Part shown: positions 12,771 through 23,357 of the stretch, piece after piece
Position numbering within the stretch: position 1 is the first letter of the stretch
How the letters are laid out: the number at the start of each line of letters is the position of its first letter
Source of the DNA: Branchiostoma floridae
Taxonomy: Eukaryota; Chordata; Leptocardii; Amphioxiformes; Branchiostomatidae
DNA length: 64,000 nucleotides
Assembly (NCBI RefSeq): GCF_000003815.2
Contig: NC_049992.1
Coordinates: 9,983,407 to 10,047,406, forward strand
Reading direction: 5' to 3'
The notes under the pieces: generated by a model
Database searches by the model: none
The model's input: only the letters and a program-made list of their open reading frames with translations
Told to the model about the DNA's origin: nothing
Program-made: the position numbers and the translations under genes

Positions 12771-13988
12771 GCCGGGCATATAGAAGAGTTGTACTCCACC
12801 ACAGTGAACCCAAGCGAGCGTCAGTTACGGCACCAAATCTCAATCGTCCGCAGGACGAAAATACGAGATGTCAAGGTCCGTGACCCGTGAAGTTATATCA
12901 TCACAGTAGCGGACGCAGCGGCGTGTCCAGAATTTAGAACAACTCCTTAAAAGTGCGTAAAAGTATATAGTAGTTTTGCACCCTCCCATGAACCAATGTT
13001 AACGACGACACGATGAAGCAGTTTACGTTGTAGGAAGTCACGGAAGGCAAAAGTTTGTTCGTAAACAATAATCACCTTCGCGATGAGGGTTCTGTTTTCA
13101 TTGCCTGATCGTGTGACCTGATATGACAACGTCGTAGATTGCATGGCTTTGTAGAATGAAGCACAGAGATTTTCAGTCAATCCAACCACCACTGCCGTGT
13201 CGTTTAATCGAGTGAAGCTTATAGCAGGTTTATGCTAGTCAAGCTCAAAGTGTTGTAATGCTGTAATGATATCATCGTTACTCCCTTCGCAGTGGATTCC
13301 AACCCGTGTAAAAGCTCTGAGACAAATCAAGTATTACGAACCTACAAAGGAGACTCCTAGAGTCGGCAGAGGGTGTAGACACAGAATCTGATATACTATA
13401 AAATGTTACAGGAGTACTTTGATGGGATTCTCAGATAATAACCTTTACAAAGCAGTAGCGGGAGTTCGATTTACATGGCGAGACATGCACTTTTAACAAC
13501 AGGCAAGCAAGGATGACTTTGAAGTATATTGATTCCATGTCGCCCCCAGTGTCTCCCCTTTACACTGTAACCGAGCTTTCTTTGTCAAGTTTTAGAAAGT
13601 TTCCGTCTACTCCAGACATGTAGGAAATCAATACAATAGACTATGCGTCTGCACTTACAAACAGACCCTTTGGGTAACAACGCGTAGAGTCGAATACAAA
13701 GTGCACTGTAGTTTCCTAGGGGAGTTGTTCCACCTTGATGTCGAGTATGGAGGAGGATGTTGGTCCTCCAGGATTGATTAGCTCGGCTTCCTTCACATCG
13801 ATCATCGATGGAACCGAGACCTTGGCTCACAGCTGTTCGCTGACAATAATGCTTGTTCAACTAGAACTTGAGATGTCTGTAAATCATTGGCCATAACTGC
13901 GCTCCCCTGGGGACAATCTGTGACCCACGCAGGACACTGGGAACGTGACTATACTCCGGCCAATCAAATTGAGAATATCCAAAGCAAG
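12771..13988. other. no gene recognised
   Basis: Flank of the minisatellite. No splice-consistent ORFs or recognisable repeats were found on either strand. Confidence 0.45.
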
Positions 13989-14190
13989 GCTTAGGTCACA
14001 TTTACAAGCCGGGGCACGGCCGGGATGTTGTAAGAAACGAGAAATTAAATTACATACCTAGAAAAATACACAAACTGTGCCCTTGAATCTTATTTTTGAC
14101 ATTTTGTGTATTTGATGTCTGTTATATCATTCTTTTAGCTTCCGAAAGCTGCCCGGCCGGGACCCTTTTTTGAAATGTGACCAGCCTAAG
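13989..14190. mobile_element. palindromic element, GGTCACATTT family, copy 1
   Basis: The left end reads TTAGGTCACATTT followed by a GGGGCACGGCCGGGA block. The right end carries GCCCGGCCGGGACCC then AAATGTGACC and CCTAAG, i.e. the reverse complement with small changes. The centre is AT-rich. A second element with the same ends follows at 14,219-14,381. Non-autonomous, no ORF. Confidence 0.7.
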
Positions 14191-14218
14191 AGGAATGCGG
14201 GGAAGCCATGTTTTATGC

Positions 14219-14381
14219 TAGGGTCACATTTTCACAGTTTACGGGAAAGAAAAGTACGATATGAAAACATCAAACATGCAAAAGGACTAAGTCATGAGCA
14301 TAGTCTGTGTGTGTTGATATACACGTCCATCCTAAGTTCCCATAAACAGCCCGGCAGGGCCCCGGTTTGGAAATGTGACCA
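14219..14381. mobile_element. palindromic element, GGTCACATTT family, copy 2
   Basis: Starts with GGGTCACATTTTCACAG and ends GCCCGGCAGGGCCCCGG then AAATGTGACC. The ends are those of the neighbour at 13,989-14,190, but here the G+C-rich inner block is recognisable only on the right. The two copies are separated by only 28 bp, so either two insertions landed side by side or a larger element was rearranged. Confidence 0.6.
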
Positions 14382-14470
14382 TCAGGGACATTTGTGTGAC
14401 CTTCTTCGTGGACTTTCTAGATGCGAAAAAATAATTCAAATTGCATTACACAGCGTTATGTTACATATAT

Positions 14471-14515
14471 AACTTTATTGCACAACAATTGTACGAGGTA
14501 CAAAGTATGGCATCT
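14471..14515 (-). mobile_element. LINE 3'-end remnant
   Basis: AACTTTATTGCACAACAATT followed by GTACGAGGTACAAAGTATGG is shared, with three or fewer changes, with 17,211-17,251. On the minus strand the segment ends in AATAAAGTT, which suits the tail of a 5'-truncated non-LTR retrotransposon. How far it extends rightward (perhaps to 14,760) is not clear. Confidence 0.5.
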
Positions 14516-15278
14516 ACATAACTACAGTTCTATAGCTTAACTAACTAATACAGGAGTTGTAGTATAGGATAAGCTTCTTACAATCATTGGAAGTTTTTAC
14601 AATCAGTTGAGGAGTTTCTAATATCCAAACCTTCTTTAATATATTTTCCTATATCTGCCATATATATAGTGGTATAACACAAAATCAAGGGGCCGATATA
14701 ACAAGCTGTGGTGTATGGCGTTGAAATGACTGACCAACTACGTATACGTGGACGCAATAAACAAGCATTTAACAATACGCGTCAGTAAGAATAAAGGTAA
14801 AACAATTCTAAGAGAGACAACAGATATCTATCCAAAGCTACGACTAAGGACAATCAAATCTTTGTACAGTATTTGGACCGACTGTAGACCATGACAAGTG
14901 TGCGTATCGGTAGCCGATAGAAATGTTCCGTTCGATACACCGCGGTCAATGCCAAGTTCTATCCAACCAACGTTTCATTCGTCTGAAGCGGAAGAGATGA
15001 AAGAGAAAGTACTTAAGCTGTGAATCCATGAGAGGCTTAATCAAATCTGACGTTACCATTGTGCGGGTTGGAGCTGGTTGGTACCTCGGCGCACGCCTGG
15101 TGCGTGTGATAAGGGGTGTGTGTGTGTGTAACGGTAGAAAGAACAACCCTGAAACAGATGAATGAAAACACCACAACTTCCGCCCTGGTGTCTCCAAGGA
15201 GACTTGTTGGAAACAGCAATTAGTCAGTTAAAACTTTAGATTGTTACATCATCCGTACGGGGAATGGAAAGAATATCG
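14516..15278. other. no gene recognised
   Basis: AT-rich DNA, possibly more of the LINE remnant to its left. A short GT microsatellite lies near 15,117-15,130. Nothing coding is supported. Confidence 0.4.
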
Positions 15279-15532
15279 GGTATCGTATCTCACTACACTT
15301 GGGGCACCGGTGCGGCACTGCGAGGTTCGTTTACTGCGGCACTGTTGCGCTATTTTCACCGATATCTTATAATTCAGATATTGCGTAATACAACTAGGTT
15401 AAAATGTTTTTTTAACCTCCTTGCGTAATACAAGTATGACCTAGAAGACTCTTTGTCTCTGAAATTCGTTGAATATATTTCGAACCCCGCAGTGCGGGAT
15501 CGGTGCCCCAAGTGCAGTGAGATACCACCTTG
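15279..15532. mobile_element. foldback/MITE element, family A copy 2
   Basis: Left end GTATCTCACTACACTTGGGG then CACCGGTGCGGCACTGCG; right end CGCAGTGCGGGATCGGTGCC then CCAAGTGCAGTGAGATACCA. Shares ends and centre (GATATTGCGTAATACAA, GTATGACCTAGAAGAC) with 8579-8804 and 36,161-36,404. No ORF. A short insertion in the middle (around 15,400-15,425) is specific to this copy. Confidence 0.85.
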
Positions 15533-16857
15533 AATGTACGCAGCTCTGGAATTAATGCCACTCAACGGGTAACCGGCCATATTCTACCACATTCATGTGC
15601 GTCTCGGGAAAATAGAGTGTTCGCGGTGGACTGTAGTCACCTTCTATAATGGTAAAATGTTGGCGTTGGTTTTATGTTCGCGGCAAAGTGGCAACGGCGA
15701 AAACCGCGAACATAAGACTTCCGCGAACATTTCTGCATTTACAGTAGTGTTTATCAAAAAGTTAACTTGTACATGTTGGAACTGAATGAGCTGACCACCG
15801 GTACATCGTGGCATGTTGCCAACTGGCGCAGCTGTGTGGTCATCGATTGTAGACTTCACAATGTACCCCTCTACACATACATCATACACGCTACAACTCC
15901 CAGCAGTAAACGTACAATAAACGGAACAAAAACCCGACAGTTACAGCGACTTTAACAGTCCATAGACAGCTGAAATTAATTGCCCTTAACAATTGAACCA
16001 TCTGACTAAGAAATAGCTCGCTCTCTCAAGGACACTTAATTTGGTAGTCTTGATTTCATTGGTCAGCTTGGAAGTCTGAATTGCATGACGAGTTGGTTTG
16101 CACAACCAGAGGCAATAGAGGTTATTGGAGATCGAAACTGCTTCTCGATATGTCTGTCTAAAATATTAGGTTTGTAAGTAACAAAGAAACTTGAGCGGAT
16201 ACTTTCTTAAAGTAAAGCTCGTGTAATTCAGAATTGAATAATAGCAAATACTGAACCTTTTGTTCGATCATCGGTTCTTATTTAGTCGCTAGAAACTTTC
16301 TACTGTAACATCAATTGTACCTGGCCATAGATACTTCTCACCATTTCTAGACGTTACTTTACTAAATTGATGTACATTGGCTCGTAGTAATGTCCATTAA
16401 ATGATTTCATCTTCTTTTCTAAGTAGCCTTCCGGGCGAATGAATCTGTTTTGTGCGCCGTGACTTGGTTGTTCTCACTCCTCCTGTCTGTTGATCCTACA
16501 GGGAACTCCAGTTGTTACAGCTAGTTGCCCTTTTGACGTCCTTATCAATTTACAACATACGCGGGTATTCCTGCGAGTCTTTCCGTCAAGTGCAGCAATT
16601 GCCGAAAGTAATCAAGATCAAGTGGAAGGTAGAGGAAAGTCTTTGATCAACATGTACATGATAAATGGTGCGGTCAAATATGGTTGTAACGCGCGTTGGG
16701 CTGTTCTATCGGGACATGACACGCAACGTTTGGACACACAATGGTTGTTACAAGAAGACCTTCATTTGAACCCCACTACAGTCGTACATATCCAGATACA
16801 GTAAGCAAATAGAGATGGTAAAAGTATGTCTTTTTTTCATCTCTGCAAATTTATATG
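15533..16857. other. no gene recognised
   Basis: Contains an inverted short motif (GGTTTTATGTTCGCGG / CCGCGAACATAAGAC near 15,667-15,720) that may be a decayed foldback. An open frame at 16,490-16,804 has no recognisable domain. Otherwise nothing is supported. Confidence 0.4.
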
Positions 16858-17135
16858 CCCCTGTAGCTCAACTGGTAACGGTCTCACTGTACGATGAGCT
16901 TCTGGTTTGGTAGCGGTAACTGGGAGACCACGGTTCAATCCTGGGTAGGGCATATCGGTTAGGGCTGCCCCAGTCTTTCGGAAGGGACGTAAAATGGTGT
17001 TAACATGTTCGAGGCGGCACCTCGAGCACCTTAAAGGGGAAGGGCTAGCAACACCTCCTTGTAGATATACCCTGCTACTGAAACAGCAAGGAAACTTGCT
17101 GCCCTATGTGCCACTAGGCACTACAATGGTCTGTA
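16858..17135 (+). mobile_element. tRNA-derived SINE
   Basis: The head carries an A-box-like TAGCTCAACTGG and a B-box-like GGTTCAATCC at tRNA-like spacing, with an extra-long variable part. The body continues with GGGACGTAAAATGGTG and CCTGCTACTGAAACAGCAAG, ending near GCACTACAATGG. The distal part recurs at 37,425-37,505 (CCCTGCTACAATAACAGC, then TAGGCACTACAACG), which supports a dispersed SINE rather than a functional tRNA gene. The pol III promoter boxes look intact. Confidence 0.7.
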
Positions 17136-17366
17136 ATACCCCTGTCACATTTGGCGAAAATCGATCGGACGACGATTCTGCGGCAATCGCCCGAGCCTCG
17201 CTTATAATCATAACTTTATTGCACAACAATTGTACAAGGTACGAAGTATGGCTTATATGTAACAGGGACGGTTTTCAGGTGAAAAATACCCTCTGTCAAT
17301 CTTAAATATGACCGATCTTCCATCAATACGCCCGACGATCGTGGATAATGTGACAGGGGTGTTAGA
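17136..17366. mobile_element. inverted-repeat element with internal LINE tail
   Basis: The ends ACCCCTGTCACATTTGGCG and GGATAATGTGACAGGGGTG are inverted copies. Inside (17,211-17,251) is the same LINE-tail segment seen at 14,471, so the element either carries or was invaded by it. The element abuts the end of the SINE at 16,858. No ORF. Confidence 0.6.
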
Positions 17367-18537
17367 ATGGAATTCACAAACGATACTCCTGTCCGTGTGC
17401 TTTGCATTATCTCACTCAGTCTCTCTCCCAGATGTAACTTGTTGTGAGCGAAGCAATTTTTCTCTAATGGGAGTAATGACGTTCCTTATTTGCCGGACCC
17501 GTGATTGGTCGATTGTTGTGACCAATCCCCAAAACAGTCTTTCGACTATCGATTACCTGAAGCCTTTGGTAAAAGAGGCGTCCTGCTGACACATACCATT
17601 GCCCATTGTAAAGACTCGACACTATATTGAGCTACAGCTCCACCAAATTGCTTATTATGTACGATGATTAGATAGGTAACTAGTCTTCCGCAACAATGCG
17701 CCCGTATTCCGTTATCGATAATTCTTAACTGGGAATTCGGATTGATGTGTTTAAACTTTCGTTGGCTAAATTTTTTCTATTCTTGACAAACAGAGGACAT
17801 TGCAGGGTTTTTTTTGGGGGGGGGGGGGTAGCACTAATTCATTTGACGCAGTTTTGTTAAAAATCATTGTGTCGAGTTTACAATAGCCGAGTGCTAATAG
17901 TACGTAGGGTGCCTATAGGTATCATAGCTTTTCATTTATCCATATAATTCCTCAGTAAGGAAGACTCCACTTTATTTCTTGTCAACACAGCTTAGCTTTA
18001 CCTTCCATAGATTTGCGCTGATGGCCCGCTATTGTTGCTGCAATCCGAGCCAACTGATGGAAATTTTAATCAGGTATTCTGGCTAACACAACGCCACCAA
18101 ATCCAGGAATATCCCATTATTGATAACGTACTATGATCTTATAGTCATCACCAGCCTGAGCCTATTAGACACGTATCACAAATCTTAAGCGCATAAGCAG
18201 GCATGTTCCATGTAGATGTGGTCGTGGACTCAATATTCAGACTACGAAGTTGGACTTTCAAATTTCTAACATTGTTAGTACTTGTGTTTCCCATTACTAA
18301 GTAGACCACGAAGTTTAACCACATATCCATTCTGATCAGTGTACACGCGCCCAAGAAGAAATATATGCCTGAAATTATCCCAGCCTTCTTGATTCCCCGT
18401 AAACTTCTTGAACATCTTGGTTGTTTCGTTGAACGTCCGTTGAATGTAAAGTAATTTAGATTGTCGAAAAAGGCATCAAGTTCCCTCAAATGTCTTCAAC
18501 GCGTTTTCTTACATGGTTTGTAATTACGAACATTTTG
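17367..18537. other. no gene recognised; poly-G tract
   Basis: A T tract followed by about 15 G lies near 17,809-17,828. A minus-strand open frame at 18,148-18,489 shows no recognisable domain or splice context. Nothing else is supported. Confidence 0.4.
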
Positions 18538-18805
18538 TTGTCATCATCATCGTTATCATATTTCTCGTTATCATCATCATTCTCGCTATTATCATCATCA
18601 TCGCTATCGTCATCATCATCATTATCAACATCATTATCATCGTCATCATTATCATCATCATCGCTATCATCATCATTATCATAATTATCATTATCATCAT
18701 CATCATTAATATCAGCAGCATCAGTATTATCATCATCATTATCGTCATCAATATCACCATTATTGTCATCACTATAGTCACAATTATCATCATTGTCATC
18801 ATCAT
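18538..18805. repeat. ATC trinucleotide microsatellite
   Basis: About 270 bp of imperfect TCA/TTA triplets (TCATCATCATTATCATCATC and similar). Because the interruptions keep the triplet period, all three frames stay open on one or both strands, giving poly-Ser/Leu, poly-Ile and poly-Asp/Asn artefacts. No flanking sequence suggests that the acidic frame (minus, 18,486-18,869) belongs to a real protein. Confidence 0.93.
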
Positions 18806-21161
18806 AAGACACATTTGCCATCATGGATAAAGCTGACTTTTGCCTCCTCCTTAGAGTGTCATGTAGCATATTAATACATAAAAGACCCGAATGAATCCCT
18901 AAAATTGACGGAACCTAATTGCCATTACAGTTGTCAGGTTCTCGGATTTGTTTCGGGTTTGCTACAAAAGTAAAGCAAGCAAGTCGATATAATCACGGTC
19001 TGCATTCCACAGCAGCGAAGCTTTCAATACATAGGGAAGAAAAGTGTGTTGTTATTGACTGGAGAATCGATAAAGGTGGAACTGGCTGGGGGGATCGATG
19101 TAATTGCACAGCTGTTGTCTATCAGTGTCCGCTGATATATTCAGCCATATGCACCCCCGTCGTGAGTTGTAAACGAGGGCAGGAATAAGTAATATGAAAG
19201 CGGCACAGCAGTGCATTGAGCGATATACTTTAAATTGCCATGATTCCCATCCTTCCATCCTGAAAATTCCGAAAATATTGTACTATAGGTGCCTGATCCA
19301 TCGTAATTCCAAATTGCTCAGTGGAATTTCAGAACGCCATTGATTTGCTTTGTATTAATTGTAGTGTGATACAGGTTGATGGTTTGTCTCGTATGGCTTC
19401 ACCATTTCTCTGATTCGAATTACCTTGGTTGTAACGAAGTTTATTTGGATTGGTCATCTAACTATTAGCAATCAACGATTTGATGTGGGCTCCATCTATT
19501 ATCTAAGTTATTCTAACGAAAGAGGAAAAATATTCAAAAATTGGCAATATGACAACATCGCAAAGAGATTAAGTCTTAAGCCCATGAATCAAAGAATAAG
19601 AAAAAGACAAATGTGTTATCTCCGGGCCCACTGTATTTCTTAGCCCATCGTTATGCATGGCAAAATACGATGGTGTTGATCAGAGCTAAATTTGTGGTGA
19701 AAAAAATGGAATAGCACTATTTTATCACATTATTATCATCCTTAGTAAAGAGCATGGGGGTATCGTAATTGAAATAAGATGGAAAAGGTAAGTCAAACTG
19801 TACCTCGTGCCAATTTTTTCATTACCTACGCTGAATTACGCGACGCACCGACCGAAAAATTAGATCCATTCCCCTGTCCTCCGGGAGGGAGTTAACACAC
19901 ACCATAAGAACACGGGTGTGTGAAATGAGCCCTTCGCGTCATCTGGGTGGGGCTTTATTGTTTAATCAAAGGAACTAGGGCGTGAGGAGAAGTTGATCAC
20001 GCCAATTTTCCTTCCAATGAAGTATAAATAATCAGTTTTATTTCTGGGCTGTGCTCCATCCATCACGCTAAGTGAGAAATCACAGCTTGTGAACATGAAG
20101 GTCAGGCAGCTTAGTCATGATTAGTAGATCAATATTCTTTTCAACAAAACTTTCTTTGAAGTTCTTTTCTTTCAATTATAGGCGGCTCATGTATAATCAT
20201 GATATGTAATAAATAAGTAATATGGATAGTACAAGGGAACAATTAGAGACTTTTCCTGTGGGCATAGCAGCAAGGTATAGCGTGCACTCCCAGAGGGTTT
20301 AGCTCGGGGTTTTTAATCTTCTTTGAGTTGCTACCAAACTGAAATCGTTGTTTGAAAATGAGAGCTTGGATCCTTCTTTCACGGTTTATCCACACCCTTA
20401 GCATCCCTGGCCTAACAAGTTATGTTTTAGATTTAGAACATGACATCTCGCTTTCTGTCTAACCAGACGACGTGTTGGGGACCATAATGGTACCTTGGGG
20501 AACCCCTCTCTGAAGCAATATGGATGTCAGCATGTTGATACTCTTGTGATATTCCGTGCCAAATGATTACCAAACGCATATAAGGATTCCCGCCGTAGGG
20601 TAATCCCATCTGTGGAGTGACAGATTATCTTGTCGTTTCGCGTAAATGAAGATCTCTCCAATACAGGCGCCCGTCACTCCTCCTACTCTTCAAGGCCATT
20701 TGTACACCACAGCATATAATCACAAGGACGACTCTGCCTCAGCTCATGACGGGAAGTTTCCCGCCCCTTATTACATCTTCCATCACCTCGGGAGTCGGCC
20801 ATTTATCTCTCCTTGGAAGTAAAACTTTGGGGGTTTTATTTGCTCAAGTTGACCGGTAAGCCAATGGGATATAAACTGTCTTGCAGATAACGTAACAAAA
20901 TGCCTATCGAAAATAAATCTAAATTGACCATCGCTGCTGGCTTACAACAGGTGTCAATACTACACGGCAATGGCGCCTGAAATCCCTGTACTCAAAAACT
21001 TGTTTCATCTGAGGCTACAGTCCCGCTGTCGTTCCTTACCCGTCCTGTCTCACCGCAGGTGACATATGTACGGTGCTTCAGGGCTAGCAGAGGACATTGG
21101 TAAGTTTTATGAGCAATCACAGCAGGCTCGTTTATCACTTCAGCGACGCGCCGTTCTGCGC
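18806..21161. other. no gene recognised
   Basis: About 2.3 kb without supported coding sequence. Open frames are short and unrelated to anything I know, and no repeats were recognised. Confidence 0.4.
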
Positions 21162-21376
21162 TAGCCTCCGTTGCAGTCTTCGAAAGCGGTTGTCTTTTTA
21201 TTTGGGGGGGGGGGGGCTCGATTTTCAACGTTGGCTAGGTTCTCTTGTGCCAGGAAAGCGAGTTTGCCGAGGAAGGAAGCTTGTTGTGGAAGGGAGTTTG
21301 CCTTGAAAGCGACGGGGCAAACAAGAGAACCTAGCCAACGTTAAAAATCGCCGTTCGAAGACTGCAGCGGAGGCTA
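21162..21376. mobile_element. foldback MITE, TAGCCTCC ends, 9-bp target duplication
   Basis: The ends TAGCCTCCGTTGCAGTCTTC and GAAGACTGCAGCGGAGGCTA are inverted, as are inner blocks AACGTTGGCTAGGTTCTCTT / AAGAGAACCTAGCCAACGTT. The left arm alone has an extra piece including a G tract (about 21,205-21,216). The flanks GTTCTGCGC (21,153-21,161) and GTTCCGCGC (21,377-21,385) form a 9-bp duplication with one mismatch. A 9-bp duplication is typical of Mutator-like elements; that class is inference. Confidence 0.75.
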
Positions 21377-21385
21377 GTTCCGCGC

Positions 21386-21970
21386 GCGGCAGTGATGGAA
21401 CGCGCGCAGTCACAGGAGCCATAGGAGATTCGATACGCCTGGGATTGATCATATTAAATTATAGATCACAGGCCGGCGGAAAGATCGCTGGCAAATTACG
21501 CAGGAAAGAATCACAGGACGTGTGACATTTGAAAAATGTGGCTAGATAATGTTTTGATGATACCATATATCAAGATCACCGTTTCGCGAGGCTCTGGCCC
21601 TAATGGCGTGTGCGACATATAGTGGTGGATCTTGTATCACCCGCAGGTGAAGTATGTCTCTAGTTCTACAATGCTCGAGGCAATGGCGGTGGCATATCAT
21701 ACCTATACTTAAGTCCATGAGGTACATATGCCGAAGTCTACTACTTTCAGAACATACTTTAAAGACATTATCAAATCTAGTTTAGAGTTCACATACGAAG
21801 CAAACATAGTGTTATGAGTTAAAACATGGCAGTAGAAGATAAAAGGGCGAAAAATCATCACCATTGGACCCAGGAAGTCGAGGCACTTCCATTACCAAAA
21901 GATCTTTACAGATTGATAAGAGAACAGTGACATATGCACAGTCTTAAGCTGGCACTAACAGCACAACGTT
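21386..21970. other. no gene recognised (5' flank of the full-length LINE)
   Basis: Nothing coding seen. The last 14 bases before the LINE, 21,971-21,984, are its target-site duplication. Confidence 0.45.
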
Positions 21971-22223
21971 AACATAGTGCCTGCGAGATTCCCATGATGC
22001 CTTGCGAGGTGGCTAGCTGCCTTTTCTAGAGCTCTGCACTTTCCAGAGTTCTATTGCCTATTCTCAACATTTTCTTCGCAATTTTCTCAACTCATCCGCT
22101 CCTTAACACATCTACAAAGGTCTTGGGATAAGGTGGTGAGTTCAACTTTCCCTACGATTCCTTTGTCGAACTTCGTTTCTGATCAGTACAACGACGATCA
22201 CCACCCCCCTCCCACCGATAGCC

Positions 22224-23306
22224 ATGAGTTACGTGTCAGCAGTCATTAATGGCAAGGCTATAGACACCGTCGCGACGGCCCCTAACGGAACTCCAGCATC
22301 CTCCTGCAAACCAGTCTTCTTTCTGGAGAAGGATGTCCATGCCGTTAGTCCTACTGAGACTTTCTTCACGAATGTCGAGGTCTACAAAGCCGTAGCGCGC
22401 TGTGTTCAAGCGTCAAATATAGCCGGGATTCAACAGGTTCGCGGATTATGGCGTCTCTACTTACGTGATCCAGAGGAACGTGCTTCCCTCATCGCGTCTG
22501 GGATTAGCCTTCGCGACAAGTATGTTGAAATCAGTGACAATCACCCTTTTCAGCAGCGAAATGGTGTTAGAATCACAGTCCGAGATGTACCCCTCTCCGT
22601 TGACGATGGAGTCATAGCGTCTGGCCTGAAAAGCTACGGTGTTAAGCTCCTTGGACCCCTGAAGCGCGAAATGCTTCGAGTTGATGGTAAACTTACCAAC
22701 TGTGAAACCGGAGACCGTTTCGCCTTTATGGCAACTCCAACTAACCCCTCTGAACATATCCCAAGATTTGTGGAGCTTGGAGGGCGATGGAAGGCTAGAG
22801 TGTTCTACCGAGACCAACCCAAACCCCCTCCTCCGCAGGCCTCACATCGACCGCGACCAGTCCTTGAGGACAGCGTTCGTGACGCTCCCACCCCTGCCCC
22901 ACACCTCAGTGGTGAGACCACCGTAAGGGAAGAGGGATCCAGCAAAGAAAAGCAGAGTCAAGTCAGCACAGCATATGTTCAGCTCACCCCTAGCTCACCT
23001 GAACAAGATGAACACTGTAACACGCTTGAGAAAAACCAGCAGAAAAAAGGAAAACAAAGCCAAATCACCGACTTCACTGCACCGAAACCACGAAGAAACA
23101 AGAAAAGAACTCAGACAACACACCGGCCCACCGAATCAACTGTGGCAACGAGAAGTGCTACAAAGAAGAACCCCCCGTCGTCGACTGCGGCTAGCAGCAA
23201 AAGCACTGATGATCGAGCCTTAAGACAACGCATCGACGACCTGATAGAGACAAGTCGCAACGCTACCGACGACCTGTCCGGTGAGAACTCTGGAGACGGA
23301 ACATGA
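22224..23306 (+). CDS. LINE ORF1 protein (nucleic-acid-binding, 360 aa)
   Basis: First ORF of the LINE at 21,985-27,090, starting at the first ATG after the 5' UTR in the context GCCATGA. By family knowledge ORF1 proteins bind the element RNA and act as chaperone in the ribonucleoprotein. The N-terminal half (about residues 25-200) is a folded, mixed-charge region compatible with the RNA-recognition-like ORF1 domains of the L1/Tx1 group (FFTNVEVYKAV, LWRLYLRD, VRITVRDVPLSVDDGV). I see no CCHC zinc knuckle after it, although many relatives have one. The C-terminal 150 residues are low-complexity, rich in Pro, Ser, Lys and Arg, with a basic patch KPRRNKKRTQ. ORF2 begins 51 bp downstream in the same frame, after the TGA. 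The exact ORF1 type is unsure. Confidence 0.85.
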   Translation: MSYVSAVINGKAIDTVATAPNGTPASSCKPVFFLEKDVHAVSPTETFFTNVEVYKAVARCVQASNIAGIQQVRGLWRLYLRDPEERASLIASGISLRDKYVEISDNHPFQQRNGVRITVRDVPLSVDDGVIASGLKSYGVKLLGPLKREMLRVDGKLTNCETGDRFAFMATPTNPSEHIPRFVELGGRWKARVFYRDQPKPPPPQASHRPRPVLEDSVRDAPTPAPHLSGETTVREEGSSKEKQSQVSTAYVQLTPSSPEQDEHCNTLEKNQQKKGKQSQITDFTAPKPRRNKKRTQTTHRPTESTVATRSATKKNPPSSTAASSKSTDDRALRQRIDDLIETSRNATDDLSGENSGDGT

Positions 23307-23357
23307 ACTGTTAGTCTCCTTCTGAGACTGTTGCTACTGTAAGTTACACTCACCACC

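Noticed and set aside
12000..12890. Several long open frames on both strands (up to about 259 codons)
   Set aside because: They consist only of the minisatellite unit translated in different frames; there is no conserved domain or splice context.
16490..16804. 104-codon ORF as a small gene
   Set aside because: No domain, no signal peptide, no splice partners; length is within chance for this composition.
16858..16953. Functional tRNA gene
   Set aside because: A and B boxes are present, but the acceptor stem does not close and the distal body is a dispersed SINE (second fragment at 37,425).
18486..18869. Acidic Asp/Asn-rich ORF and poly-Ile/Ser ORFs
   Set aside because: Pure translation of the ATC triplet microsatellite; the flanks do not encode recognisable protein.
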